The notes below the pieces were generated by a model. That model made no database searches and was not told where the DNA came from. It was given only the letters and a program-made list of their open reading frames with translations. DNA of 50,273 bases from Acidobacteriota bacterium. GTDB lineage: Bacteria; Acidobacteriota; Terriglobia; Terriglobales; Acidobacteriaceae. This document shows, piece by piece, positions 34,693-42,550 of this stretch. Every line of letters begins with the position of its first letter. Position 1 is the stretch's first letter. A program made the translations under genes and the position numbers. The DNA lies in assembly GCA_003225075.1 (NCBI GenBank), contig QIAP01000051.1:1-50273 (forward strand), in the 5' to 3' direction.

Positions 34693-35871
34693 TTAGCTGA
34701 TCGTGCGGACTCCACGTTTTAGTCTCTTAGAGCTCGCTAGCCCTGCGATCAGGAAGCCAACACCAAGCAGTCCGGCCAAGGGTAGCTCGGAACCGGTTTG
34801 GGGAAGGTTTCCGTTGTTAGCTCCCGCCGCATTACGTCCTGCCTTGGCGGTGGTTGCATTCGCATCGCTGGCCGGTGGGCTCTGGGTTGTGTCGTTGCTC
34901 GGCGGAGTCGCGGTCGCAGCATCGCTGCTGCTTGGCGATTGGGCCGAAGTAGACGGAGCAGGTGAAGTTGACTGGCTGCTGGGCGAAGCCGCACTGGCAC
35001 TGGTATCAGGAGTAGTGGAGGTCGCACTGCTGCTGGGCGCGGTCGTTGTGCTCGCGCTGCTGCTGGGCGAAGCTGCACTGGCACTGGTATCAGGCGTAGT
35101 GGAGGTCGCACTGCTGGGCGCTGTCGTTGTACTCGCGCTGCTGCTGGGCGAAGCTGCACTGGCGCTCGTATCAGGCGTAGTGGAGGTCGCACTGCTGCTG
35201 GGCGCGGTCGTTGTGCTCGACTGGCTCATGCTCGACGTATCGCTTGAGCTGTTCGAAGGAGTGTTTGCTGCCGACGACGGAGGAGTGGTAGCTCCCGCAG
35301 CCCCAGTGGAGCTCGAACCGCAGTGATCCGAGATCATGGTGACGGAGCTCACCTGGAAGGAATTATTATCACCGGTACTCGGGCTGCTGCTCGGCGTCGC
35401 GCCCGGACTGGTGTTGCTGCTTCCCGCTGCGGCAGAATTCATCTGCCCGCTGATCTGGACTTCGTGTCCTACATGGTTCTGAAGCTGATCGGTGCTCCCG
35501 ACAAGCTTAATCACATTCCCCGTGCTGGTCTGGGTCAGAGTGTAGTTACCATTAGATCCGCTTACGCAGCCCTGGATTGAGTTTCCGGCGCTCGTCGAAT
35601 CGGTCGCGCCAGGCGTCGATGACTGGCCGGAAGGTGTTTGGGTGGATTGCGATGTTGATGGCGATTGAGAAGTGGACGGCGATGTACTCGACGGACTTTG
35701 GGTTGACGGCGTCTGACTCTGGTCCGGCGAGGGACTCTGGGTCGACGGCGATTGTGTCGACGGACTTTGACTCGATTGGTCCGACGACGGACTCTGGCTG
35801 GGGGGTGTCTGGGCCCAGACCACCGCTGTAGCCAGCAGTACGATCGATAGCAGTAACAAAACTTTTCTCAT
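34693..35871 (-). CDS. Mucin-like surface protein with LPQTG sortase signal
   Basis: About 392 residues, the likely sortase substrate. Signal peptide (MRKVLLLLSIVLLATAVVWA), a QSPST/SQSPST-rich region to about 88, then a small domain (about 97-190; YTLTQTSTGNVIKLVG, HVGHEVQISGQM) with two Cys that may form a disulfide. A Ser/Thr/Ala/Pro-rich region with three 27-28-residue repeats follows. The C-terminus is a full sorting signal: LPQTG, a hydrophobic helix (LPLAGLLGVGFLIAGLA) and a basic tail (KRLKRGVR). I chose the ATG at 35871, 7 nt after GGAGG; an ATG at 35877 is too close to it. Probably a glycosylatable wall- or envelope-linked adhesin or coat. Confidence 0.88.
   Translation of the reverse strand: MRKVLLLLSIVLLATAVVWAQTPPSQSPSSDQSSQSPSTQSPSTQSPSPDQSQTPSTQSPSSTSPSTSQSPSTSQSTQTPSGQSSTPGATDSTSAGNSIQGCVSGSNGNYTLTQTSTGNVIKLVGSTDQLQNHVGHEVQISGQMNSAAAGSSNTSPGATPSSSPSTGDNNSFQVSSVTMISDHCGSSSTGAAGATTPPSSAANTPSNSSSDTSSMSQSSTTTAPSSSATSTTPDTSASAASPSSSASTTTAPSSATSTTPDTSASAASPSSSASTTTAPSSSATSTTPDTSASAASPSSQSTSPAPSTSAQSPSSSDAATATPPSNDTTQSPPASDANATTAKAGRNAAGANNGNLPQTGSELPLAGLLGVGFLIAGLASSKRLKRGVRTIS
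34978..35217 (-). repeat. In-frame tandem repeats of about 84 bp in the LPQTG gene
   Basis: Three copies of a 28-residue unit (one lacks a Ser) of the form STTTAPSSSATSTTPDTSAS plus AASPSSSA. The DNA copies are nearly identical, so copy number could vary between strains by slippage or recombination. Confidence 0.85.
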
Positions 35872-35877
35872 CCTCAT

Positions 35878-36180
35878 TCCTCCGATTTCCTTCCTCCGGA
35901 ATTGCCCTGCCTGATCAATGAATTGTGGTCAATTTTTCTTAGAATTCAGGTACAGGTTCGGCCTTCGGACTTGCTTGCATTCATCCTTACAGCCCATTAA
36001 GTCTAGGCGCTCAACTCCGGCGGGTGAATCCAGTACAGCCTTTAGCCTCCTAAGGAAAACACTGTACAAACCGGGATGTTCCCGCGTATGCCGGGTCGTC
36101 TGGCGATATCAGCGCTGGACCGGGAAATGTAAACGGGGCGCTTGCGAGACTTTGCGAAATGGGAGAATTGTCATCCGCGG
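35878..36180. other. Intergenic region upstream of the sortase operon
   Basis: About 300 bp between the LPQTG gene start (minus) and the stop of the response regulator gene (minus). It must carry the promoter of the LPQTG-sortase operon. GGAGGAAGGAA near 35880-35900 (complement) is its ribosome-binding region. I see no other gene or repeat. Confidence 0.4.
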
Positions 36181-36837
36181 TTACGCCACTTGGACGATGT
36201 TGTTTCGCACCGCGAATAGTACCAGTTCGCTGATCGAATGCACGTTGAGTTTGCGCATAATGTTGGAGCGGTGAGTCTCCGCCGTTTTCACGCTAAGACC
36301 CAGCGCGGTAGCCACTTCCTTCGTGCTTCTGCCTTCCGCAAGCATCTGGACGACTTCCCTTTCTCGCGGCGTGAGAATTTCGCGCGGACCTCCTTCTTCC
36401 GCCGTCCGAGATTTGTTCCTTAGAGTCGATTCCAGCACCAGTTCGGCCACCTTTGAGGTAAAGAAAGTCTTGTGCCGCTGTAAGGCTTCAATGGCAGCAA
36501 CCAGTTCGTGGCTGGCATCGGATTTGAGCAAGAAACCGCGGGCGCCTGATTCCAGTACCTCCCGCACAAGTTGTTCTGATTCATGCATGGTCAGAATCAG
36601 GATCCTGGTTTGAGGCAGCGCCTGCGTAATTAGACGGGTAGCTTCGAGCCCGTTCAAGTTAGGCATGGAAATGTCAAGGACCACAACGTCAGGTTTTAAT
36701 TCGAGCGCCTTGTTCACGGCATCCCGCCCGTCGGTTGCCTCGCCGCATACCTCCCACCCCGGGTGGCCCGCAAGTAGCCCCCGCACGCCATGCCGAACTA
36801 CTTCATGATCGTCAGCTAGCAGGATACGAAGATTCAC
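36181..36837 (-). CDS. NarL/FixJ-type response regulator
   Basis: About 218 residues. The receiver starts LRILLADDHEVVRHGVRGLL; its phospho-acceptor Asp is in VVVLDISMPNLNGL and its Lys in LLKSDAS. A C-terminal LuxR-type HTH follows: ILTPREREVVQMLAEGRSTK, ALGLSVKTAETHRSNIMRKL. I chose the GTG at 36837 because GAGGTG precedes it; another GTG at 36858 would add seven residues. It may control the sortase operon or the DUF892 gene downstream of its own promoter; no kinase is near. Its receiver closely resembles the stand-alone receiver at 6.6-7.0 kb. Confidence 0.9.
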   Translation of the reverse strand: MNLRILLADDHEVVRHGVRGLLAGHPGWEVCGEATDGRDAVNKALELKPDVVVLDISMPNLNGLEATRLITQALPQTRILILTMHESEQLVREVLESGARGFLLKSDASHELVAAIEALQRHKTFFTSKVAELVLESTLRNKSRTAEEGGPREILTPREREVVQMLAEGRSTKEVATALGLSVKTAETHRSNIMRKLNVHSISELVLFAVRNNIVQVA

Positions 36838-36888
36838 CAAGTTCTCACCTCTGAACACAGACCACGGCGACCTATGCTCTTATGTCGC

Positions 36889-37455
36889 TTATGCCGCCCG
36901 CCGAGGAGTGCTCTGAGAGCTTTCATCTGTCGGCTTCGCCTCTAACAGCTCTTCTTTTTTACTGCTTTCGTCGCGGGCAATCTCAGCGTTGACCACTTGC
37001 GCAAGGATCGTAAGTTTCCGGTCCGCCTCCTGTTCCTCCTCGAGAGTCGCCTGCAACTGTGCCGCGGTATCGCGCTGTTGCAATGCAGTGGCGTATCCTC
37101 GCAGCGTTCCGTAACTTGCTATCTCATAGTGCTCAATTTTTTGTAGATGCGCGATGAGCGATGCGGGCAGGACATTGGCGGCAAGTTTTTGCGCGCCGAT
37201 CTCTTCAGTTTCTTTGATCATCGCCTGCATCACCCTGCAGGTCTCTCGATTGGAAGTTTCGCCCACTACCTGCAAGATCATATCCAGACGCGCCGCATGA
37301 TCCTTTGTCTGCTCCAGGTGTTCCTGAAGAAGTTCCCTCAACTGCGAAGATGCAGCTGTGACGATTTTGGGCAGAGCGTCGGCCAACTGATTCTCCGCAT
37401 CGCGAGTCTTTTTTAGTTCCGCAATGAACAACTCGGTGAGTTGGTTGGTGTTCAT
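36889..37455 (-). CDS. Ferritin-like DUF892 (YciE-type) protein
   Basis: 188-residue helical protein of the DUF892 family: LTELFIAELKKTRDAENQLA, LQEHLEQTKDHAARLDMIL, HLQKIEHYEIASYGTLRGYA and TLEEEQEADRKLTILAQ. The Glu/His pairs on four helices fit a ferritin-like di-iron fold. E. coli YciE-like relatives are stress-induced. The last about 25 residues are a charged Ser/Glu tail. AGGAA precedes the ATG. Its role is not established. Confidence 0.88.
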   Translation of the reverse strand: MNTNQLTELFIAELKKTRDAENQLADALPKIVTAASSQLRELLQEHLEQTKDHAARLDMILQVVGETSNRETCRVMQAMIKETEEIGAQKLAANVLPASLIAHLQKIEHYEIASYGTLRGYATALQQRDTAAQLQATLEEEQEADRKLTILAQVVNAEIARDESSKKEELLEAKPTDESSQSTPRRAA

Positions 37456-38172
37456 AACGAGTTCCTGCGCTGTCCTTCTTCCTTCTGCTCTAACTAACTC
37501 AAAGGGCGGGAGGCGGGCGTCGAGAAACCATTTAATTTCTAGGCGCCTGCCCGGGGTGGTTGGAATATTGAGGAATGCATCTCGCGTAAACTTAACTTGG
37601 CGAACACCCTTCTACAATCCCACCCCTACTGTAGCTGCATTGAAAAATTACCTTAGCTTTTGCGCACAAAACTTAATTAGTCAAAAAACTTAATTAGTCA
37701 ACAAGAGTCAACTGCGACCGGTTGATTCTCCTTTATCGGAGAGCGTGGATGTAAGTCACGGCATGACGCTGCATCAAAGCTGCCAAGCCAATGTAGAAAT
37801 TATTTAGTTCTCAGGCCTATCCGGTACATGCGGTAGCTCCCTACGGGATTTGCTGTAGGGAGCTATATCACTGCGAACGGGGGACCCATCTTGCGATGAT
37901 CGAGGCGAGTTGAGTCGCTTTTTTCGAGTACGTTGATTCGTGTAGACGGCATTGCTGATAACCCTAGACCAGCCCAGAAGGTCATTGATCACTTCTAAGG
38001 TCCCGGAAATTGTGCGGCGGAAAATTTTACTTGCACTGCGTCGTCGTTGCATCGCCGTACTACGAGAGTCATTCACAAGTCACGCACGTTCATCCACTTA
38101 TGGTTTGGCAGAGCGCATGCGAACGATTCTTCGTTCGCGAAAATAAAACTCCCCTATATTTTTGGAGGCAAA
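37456..38172. other. Long intergenic region with a direct repeat and a hairpin
   Basis: About 715 bp without a supported gene. It holds a tandem direct repeat of AAACTTAATTAGTCA (first copy ending near 37683, second ending near 37700) and a perfect 11-bp inverted repeat TAGCTCCCTAC/GTAGGGAGCTA at 37834-37865 with a 10-nt loop. The region is locally AT-richer than its flanks near 37.7 kb. Predicted short frames on both strands lack binding sites or family features. Confidence 0.4.
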
Positions 38173-38622
38173 ATGATGCAAGTGACGAATCTGTTCCGCC
38201 GACTGGAAATTCCTGCACTCGTTCTCGGACTGGTGTCGTTGGGAACATCTGTGCTCGCTCAGCAACAGAAGCCCGACAATCCGCAAGTCCCCGACCCCAA
38301 CGCGCAGACCCAGCAGCAGCCCAGCGCTCCATCCGGGTCCCAAAGTCAGAGCGCTACCCCGTCTGGAAGTCAAACAGCTTCGCCAAGTCCAGCAGGCTCC
38401 GACAGTCAGATGACACCTCAAAGCCAGCAGACTTTTACTGGCAAGATTGTCAAAGCCGATGGCAATTTCGTGCTTCAGGATCAGACTAGCAATGCCATGT
38501 ACCAGCTCGATAATCAGGACCAGGCAAAGTCCTATGAAGGCAAGAATGTGAAGGTTACTGGGACTCTCGACAGTTCTAGCAAGACGATTCACGTGTCCGC
38601 GATCGAGCCCTTCTCTTCTTAA
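38173..38622 (+). CDS. Small secreted OB-fold-like (DUF5818-type) protein
   Basis: 149 residues: signal peptide to about 31 (IPALVLGLVSLGTSVLAQ), a Gln/Pro/Ser-rich linker to about 90, then a beta-rich domain FTGKIVKADGNFVLQD, MYQLDNQDQAKSYEGKNV, KVTGTLDSSSKTIHVSAIEP. The last domain resembles a DUF5818-type OB fold and recalls the small domain of the LPQTG protein. GGAGG precedes the tandem ATG at 38173/38176; an earlier ATG would add an unlikely prefix. A strong terminator follows. Ligand unknown. Confidence 0.8.
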   Translation: MMQVTNLFRRLEIPALVLGLVSLGTSVLAQQQKPDNPQVPDPNAQTQQQPSAPSGSQSQSATPSGSQTASPSPAGSDSQMTPQSQQTFTGKIVKADGNFVLQDQTSNAMYQLDNQDQAKSYEGKNVKVTGTLDSSSKTIHVSAIEPFSS

Positions 38623-38637
38623 AGCCGCGTAAATAGA

Positions 38638-38670
38638 GGGATCGGCGTATGCCGGTCCCTTTTCCTTTTC
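38638..38670 (+). terminator. Rho-independent terminator
   Basis: GGGATCGGC pairs with GCCGGTCCC around GTAT (38638-38659), followed by TTTTCCTTTTC. It ends the gene at 38173-38622. Confidence 0.85.
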
Positions 38671-38859
38671 TTATTGTTTGTCGTTTTTGAAAGTCTTTAG
38701 CGAAGTCTTGATCTTTGACAACAAATATTAGGAAACGCCTGAGGAAGGACCTTTAGTGACTTCGGGTAAGCGCCAAAAACAGCACGGCGCCGGGCCGACT
38801 TCTCCGCAAGTCTTCCCGGCACCCGTGATGCATGGACGGCTTACCGCCTAGCCGCCGGT

Positions 38860-39024
38860 TCATGCAACCTGTTCTTCGTCTTCTCCCTGAATATCAGTTT
38901 CTTCGATATCCGTTCCCGTCGGATTAATCTCCGACTGGTGCATGGAGCGACGATGTTCTTGCAATTCGGACTCAGAGCTGAAGCTCTGGCCGCACGCTCG
39001 ACAAGTCTTACTGGATGGGTCCAT
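38860..39024 (-). CDS. Small C2H2 zinc-finger protein
   Basis: 54 residues with one C2H2 finger: CRACGQSFSSESELQEHRRS and MHQ, giving C-x2-C-x12-H-x4-H, then a very acidic tail (EETDIQGEDEEQ). I chose the ATG at 39024 because AGGAG lies 9 nt upstream; an upstream start would add 15 basic residues. Single classical fingers are unusual in bacteria and are usually basic DNA binders; the acidic tail here suggests protein rather than DNA contact. Function unknown. Confidence 0.72.
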   Translation of the reverse strand: MDPSSKTCRACGQSFSSESELQEHRRSMHQSEINPTGTDIEETDIQGEDEEQVA

Positions 39025-39607
39025 GGAATTTATCTCCTGTCTGTTGGAGTTGATCTTTTTCGCCTGCAATCTTGATAACTATTTTTCTAGCATCCTCTGA
39101 ATCTTGAATCGCACCTGCTGCAACGGCGAGCTGCGAACTTCGGCCACTTTATGAGTGAGTCGTAAGGCAAAACCATCCGGTACTCGCTGTACCCGCAAAC
39201 AGTATCTCCTGTACTAATGTGCTCTTTGCTGCCGTTGCCAGTGTGGCCCCCAACAACGTCGCTTGTTCTAACCGGAGTACAACGGGCTAGGAACCGCGGC
39301 AAAGATTGCGGCTGCGTTACGTCCCTTCAATCTGACCCATGCTTTTCGGTATTACCTGCATAACGTTGCACAGTGCTACCGTGAGGGGCTTGCCTGTCGC
39401 TGTCTGGGCGGGATATCAACTGCACGAACCACTCCTAAGTCTTACATTCCTAATCATATTTCGGTACAGCAACTCCGCTTAGTGATTACAAATAAGACCC
39501 GATAGTGAACTCTGCTGTTCACACTTACACTCAGCGCAACTGAACACGCTCGCACTAGACCCGCGGTGACACGGCTAGACGACCTGTGCCAGGAAAGGAG
39601 ATCCAAA
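39025..39607. other. Intergenic region upstream of the sigma factor gene
   Basis: About 580 bp with no supported gene. A short inverted repeat GTGAAC/GTTCAC (39505-39522, 6-nt spacer) lies about 85 bp upstream of the sigma factor start and could be an operator or a small hairpin. No clear autoregulated ECF promoter is recognisable by eye. Confidence 0.35.
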
Positions 39608-40318
39608 GTGACAGATGCCACGGCAATGCGTCCGGAACATCAACTGATCTCGCGTGCCCTTAGCGGTGATCAGGATGCTTTTGCGGAACTGTTCGAGTCC
39701 CACAAGAACCACGTCTATTCCCTCTGTTTACGTATGACGAGCAACATCGCCGAGGCCGAGGACCTGACCCAGGATGCTTTCATTCAGGTCTTCCGTAAAC
39801 TCGCCACATTTCGTGGTGATTCGGCCCTCTCCACGTGGATCTATCGCGTGGCGATGAATACAACGCTTATGCACTTCCGGAAGAAAGCTCTGCGCCAGGT
39901 TTCCCTCGACCAACGCGCCGACACGCCGAACGAAAAGGCAGAAAAGATTGATCTCTGTCAGGACGATGGACGCCTGCGGGGAACAGTCGACCGCATTGCG
40001 CTGACTCGTGCGATCGGCGAACTGCCTCAAGGCTATCGCACCATCTTTCTTCTGCACGACGTGGAGGGCTACGGGCACCATGAAATTGCCCGGCTGTTGC
40101 ACTGTTCGGTCGGCAATTCCAAATCACAGCTTCATAAAGCGCGGCTCAAAATACGCGAAGCTCTTTTGTCTCACACCAAAGTGAGTGTGTGTGCGCCGGC
40201 AGCCGGCTCGGCCGGAACCCGCGTGGTTCGAGCAGAGCGTATTTCCGCGATTCCGGAAATCCGCGACGAGCGGGCAACCTCCGGGGTGACGGGGTACCCG
40301 AAAGAAGCCATCGCCTAA
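39608..40318 (+). CDS. ECF-type sigma-70 family sigma factor
   Basis: About 236 residues. Region 2: HVYSLCLRMTSNIAEAEDLT, QDAFIQVFRKLATFRGDS, ALSTWIYRVAMNTTLMHFRK. Region 4: IGELPQGYRTIFLLHDVEGY, GHHEIARLLHCSVGNSKSQL. A C-terminal extension of about 45 residues, Ala/Arg-rich, is not typical. AAAGGAG precedes the GTG at 39608 by 7 nt; the ORF opens earlier at 39566. No anti-sigma gene follows directly, but a STAS protein lies two genes on. Probably controls the genes downstream. Confidence 0.9.
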   Translation: MTDATAMRPEHQLISRALSGDQDAFAELFESHKNHVYSLCLRMTSNIAEAEDLTQDAFIQVFRKLATFRGDSALSTWIYRVAMNTTLMHFRKKALRQVSLDQRADTPNEKAEKIDLCQDDGRLRGTVDRIALTRAIGELPQGYRTIFLLHDVEGYGHHEIARLLHCSVGNSKSQLHKARLKIREALLSHTKVSVCAPAAGSAGTRVVRAERISAIPEIRDERATSGVTGYPKEAIA

Positions 40319-40353
40319 GCTGTCAGGTCGGCCGTACGAGAAAGGGACATGCA

Positions 40354-41466
40354 GTGCGAGCAGCCGCGGTTTTGATTGTAGATGGAATAACCCAGCCTTG
40401 GAATTCTGCTGAGACGGCGGACGCTCTTTCGCTTCGAGTGATCGAGGCAGAGTTCCGGACTAATCCTCTTTCTGCACGTCGCTTCGTCCTGTCGGATTTC
40501 CTCGGCGCCACTGTCCTGCAGCGGGTCATCAATCGGCTGCAAATATGCGAAGTGGATCCTATTTGTATCCTCGGTGATCCACACCATCCCGCGAGCGTGG
40601 AATTCGCACACTCTCCCGTGGACGGACCGCAACCATCATTTCAAAATTTATGGGCAGAGGCGGAGCAGCTCTTCCTTCAATTTGCGCAGCGGGAAATTGA
40701 TTTTGTCTTCTTAATTAGATTAGGGACCTACGCTGAACTGGATTTTGTCGATCTATTACAGTTCCACCGGGAAAATGGCGAAGCGTTCACCTGTGTGGAG
40801 GGTACACGAGGGCCCGTGCACATCTTTGTCCTGAGCCTTGCCAAAGGATCCGGCTGGGCCGATGCGCTTAAGAGTGTTTTGCGCAGAGAGCCGTCGCTAA
40901 GCGCACGCTATAAGTTTTACGGGTACATAAATCCACTGGCGAGTGCCTATGATTTCCGTCGGTTGGCGCAGGACGCGCTTGCCGGGCGCTGCGATCTTAA
41001 ACCGGTGGGCAAAGAACTTAGACCTGGAATTTGGGTGGGCGAGGGTGCTGCCATTGACCGGCGGGCCCGAATCCTTGCGCCCGCATACGTGGGCGCACAT
41101 GCCGAAATCATGGCGGCCGCTTTAATTACTCGCGGTAGCGCCATCGAACACCATTGCCAGGTCGATTGTGGGACGGTCGTGGACGATTCCAGCGTGCTGC
41201 CTTACACCTATCTGGGTCCTGGACTGGAAGTTACGCATGCGGTCGTCGATGGCGGCAGATTATTACACTTGGCCCGCAATATCGAAGTACAGATCGCGGA
41301 TCGCCGCTTGATCGGTCCTACTCATTCTGCATCGGCGCGTCACCGGACCGGGGTGAACCCCCTGAAAAGCCCCACCGCACATGGGATTCGGGGTCTGGTC
41401 GCGCCAACCGAATGTGTGGAACCAGCATCTTTCCATAAGGCCGGCGAAATTGCTCCTTCGTCGTAA
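40354..41466 (+). CDS. Nucleotidyltransferase-like protein with left-handed beta-helix, catalytic motif not recognisable
   Basis: About 370 residues. The N-terminal part (AAVLIVDGITQPWN, FLGATVLQRVINRLQICEVD) has the layout of a sugar-1-phosphate nucleotidyltransferase, but I cannot find the glycine-rich GTRL-type signature or the PK motif. The C-terminal part (WVGEGAAIDRRARILAPAYV, GSAIEHHCQVDCGTVVDDSS) is a hexapeptide left-handed beta-helix as in GlmU and GDP-mannose pyrophosphorylases. The GTG at 40354 is chosen because AGGGA precedes it; the ORF opens at 40189 inside the sigma gene. It may be a regulatory or structural relative of the NDP-sugar enzymes in this polysaccharide cluster. Confidence 0.7.
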   Translation: MRAAAVLIVDGITQPWNSAETADALSLRVIEAEFRTNPLSARRFVLSDFLGATVLQRVINRLQICEVDPICILGDPHHPASVEFAHSPVDGPQPSFQNLWAEAEQLFLQFAQREIDFVFLIRLGTYAELDFVDLLQFHRENGEAFTCVEGTRGPVHIFVLSLAKGSGWADALKSVLRREPSLSARYKFYGYINPLASAYDFRRLAQDALAGRCDLKPVGKELRPGIWVGEGAAIDRRARILAPAYVGAHAEIMAAALITRGSAIEHHCQVDCGTVVDDSSVLPYTYLGPGLEVTHAVVDGGRLLHLARNIEVQIADRRLIGPTHSASARHRTGVNPLKSPTAHGIRGLVAPTECVEPASFHKAGEIAPSS

Positions 41467-41503
41467 CCGCTCGCTAAGTTGAATGGGCAAATCAAGGAGA
41501 ATT

Positions 41504-41914
41504 ATGCAAAAAGTTCGAACGCCGGTTTTAATACAACGCCTGCCGGCACGCTTTAATGCTGGGCAGGTACGGGCCATCATGCAGGAGTTGCAACCTTTCT
41601 TAAAAGCGGATCGTCCTCGTGTGGTTTTTGACCTCTCCCAGGTAGAAGAAATGGACGCAGCCAGCGTGGACATGCTGCTGCAATGCATGAGTGACGCCTC
41701 AAAGCGCGATGGTGACGTTAAACTCGTCTCGCCCTCCGTGCGCGCCATGGTGATTTTAGAACTAACACAACTGGATCGTCTGTTTGAAATTTTCGAGAGT
41801 CCCGAGGAGGCGTCGGCCAGTTTTGGTGGGCCGTTCACGGCATCGCAGACGGAGGATTTGCTCCTGGGTCTCCCGTCAGCCAGCCTCGGTCATTTGGAAG
41901 CAGAGCAAGCATAA
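41504..41914 (+). CDS. STAS-domain protein (anti-sigma-factor antagonist-like)
   Basis: 136 residues from the ATG at 41504, preceded by AAGGAG. The STAS fold is seen in VVFDLSQVEEMDAASVDMLL and the following helices, with the last about 35 residues outside it. In SpoIIAA-type antagonists the block reads D-S-S-G-L with a phosphorylated Ser; here it is D-A-A-S-V, so the normal phosphorylatable Ser is Ala. It may bind a partner without the usual phosphorylation switch. Position near an ECF sigma gene suggests a link to it. Confidence 0.8.
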   Translation: MQKVRTPVLIQRLPARFNAGQVRAIMQELQPFLKADRPRVVFDLSQVEEMDAASVDMLLQCMSDASKRDGDVKLVSPSVRAMVILELTQLDRLFEIFESPEEASASFGGPFTASQTEDLLLGLPSASLGHLEAEQA

Positions 41915-41950
41915 GCAGCACGTCGGTACTTTGTTTCATTAGAGGGATGC

Positions 41951-42550
41951 ATGACAATGAGCCGCTGGATCCACCGCCTGATCGGCGTCTTTCTGGTCAT
42001 TCCGCTTGCGGGAGCGCCCGAACTATTGGCGGCACTCAACGGACAGCAACCCGACGCTGGGGTGCAACAAGCGGGTGGGCAACAAGTTGCTCAATTACCA
42101 GATACTCCCAGTGTCTCCTTAGCCCAAGCCCGGGCCGCAGACCCCGTGCCGCCAACGGATTCGCAGGCGCAGCCGGCTAATACGCAGCCGAACGCAAGCG
42201 CACCGAGTGCTCCTGCGCAAGAAGATTCTCGACCGCAAGCTAACCCGCTGCCAGCACAAAATTCGCAACAGCCGCCAGACCCCACTCCGGCGCAGAACAC
42301 GCCACAGAATGAAGACCAGAAGAAAACTCCTGACCAGCAGCAACCGGCCGGCGCAGCCGCTGCTCAACTGGGGCGCACAACCGGCGGCGCGGCCTCGAAG
42401 CCCGCAGGCGCGGCTATGGCGCCCGCCAAACAGCGGCAGAGCCGGTCTTTGCTTCTCAAGATGGGTTTGTTGGCCGCGGCCGGGGTCGCAGTGGGAACCG
42501 TCGTAGGCCTCACCAAGGCCACGCCCAGCAAGCCGCCTGGTGCTCACTGA
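41951..42550 (+). CDS. Pro/Gln-rich exported membrane protein
   Basis: 199 residues. A signal peptide (WIHRLIGVFLVIPLAGAPEL) is followed by a low-complexity region rich in Gln/Pro/Ala/Asn (about 35-140) and a single C-terminal membrane helix (LLLKMGLLAAAGVAVGTVVG). It does not match a family I recognise. Its stop overlaps the start of the P-loop kinase gene by one base, which implies coupled translation. It may anchor or scaffold polymer synthesis. Confidence 0.65.
   Translation: MTMSRWIHRLIGVFLVIPLAGAPELLAALNGQQPDAGVQQAGGQQVAQLPDTPSVSLAQARAADPVPPTDSQAQPANTQPNASAPSAPAQEDSRPQANPLPAQNSQQPPDPTPAQNTPQNEDQKKTPDQQQPAGAAAAQLGRTTGGAASKPAGAAMAPAKQRQSRSLLLKMGLLAAAGVAVGTVVGLTKATPSKPPGAH

Noticed and set aside
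34703-35326. Plus-strand frame of 207 codons rich in Leu/Ala/Val
   Set aside because: It is the antisense reading of the Ser/Thr/Ala repeats of the LPQTG gene; its hydrophobic look is an artefact.
37834-37865. CRISPR or transposon terminal repeat
   Set aside because: Only one inverted repeat is present, with no spacing pattern, no transposase gene and no target duplication.
39087-39302. Minus-strand frame of 71 codons upstream of the zinc-finger gene
   Set aside because: No binding site, no recognisable family and a composition typical of chance frames.
39835-39850. Third parS-like match (TCTCCACGTGGATC) inside the sigma factor gene
   Set aside because: Only the central ten bases agree, it lies within coding sequence, and it is best explained by codons.
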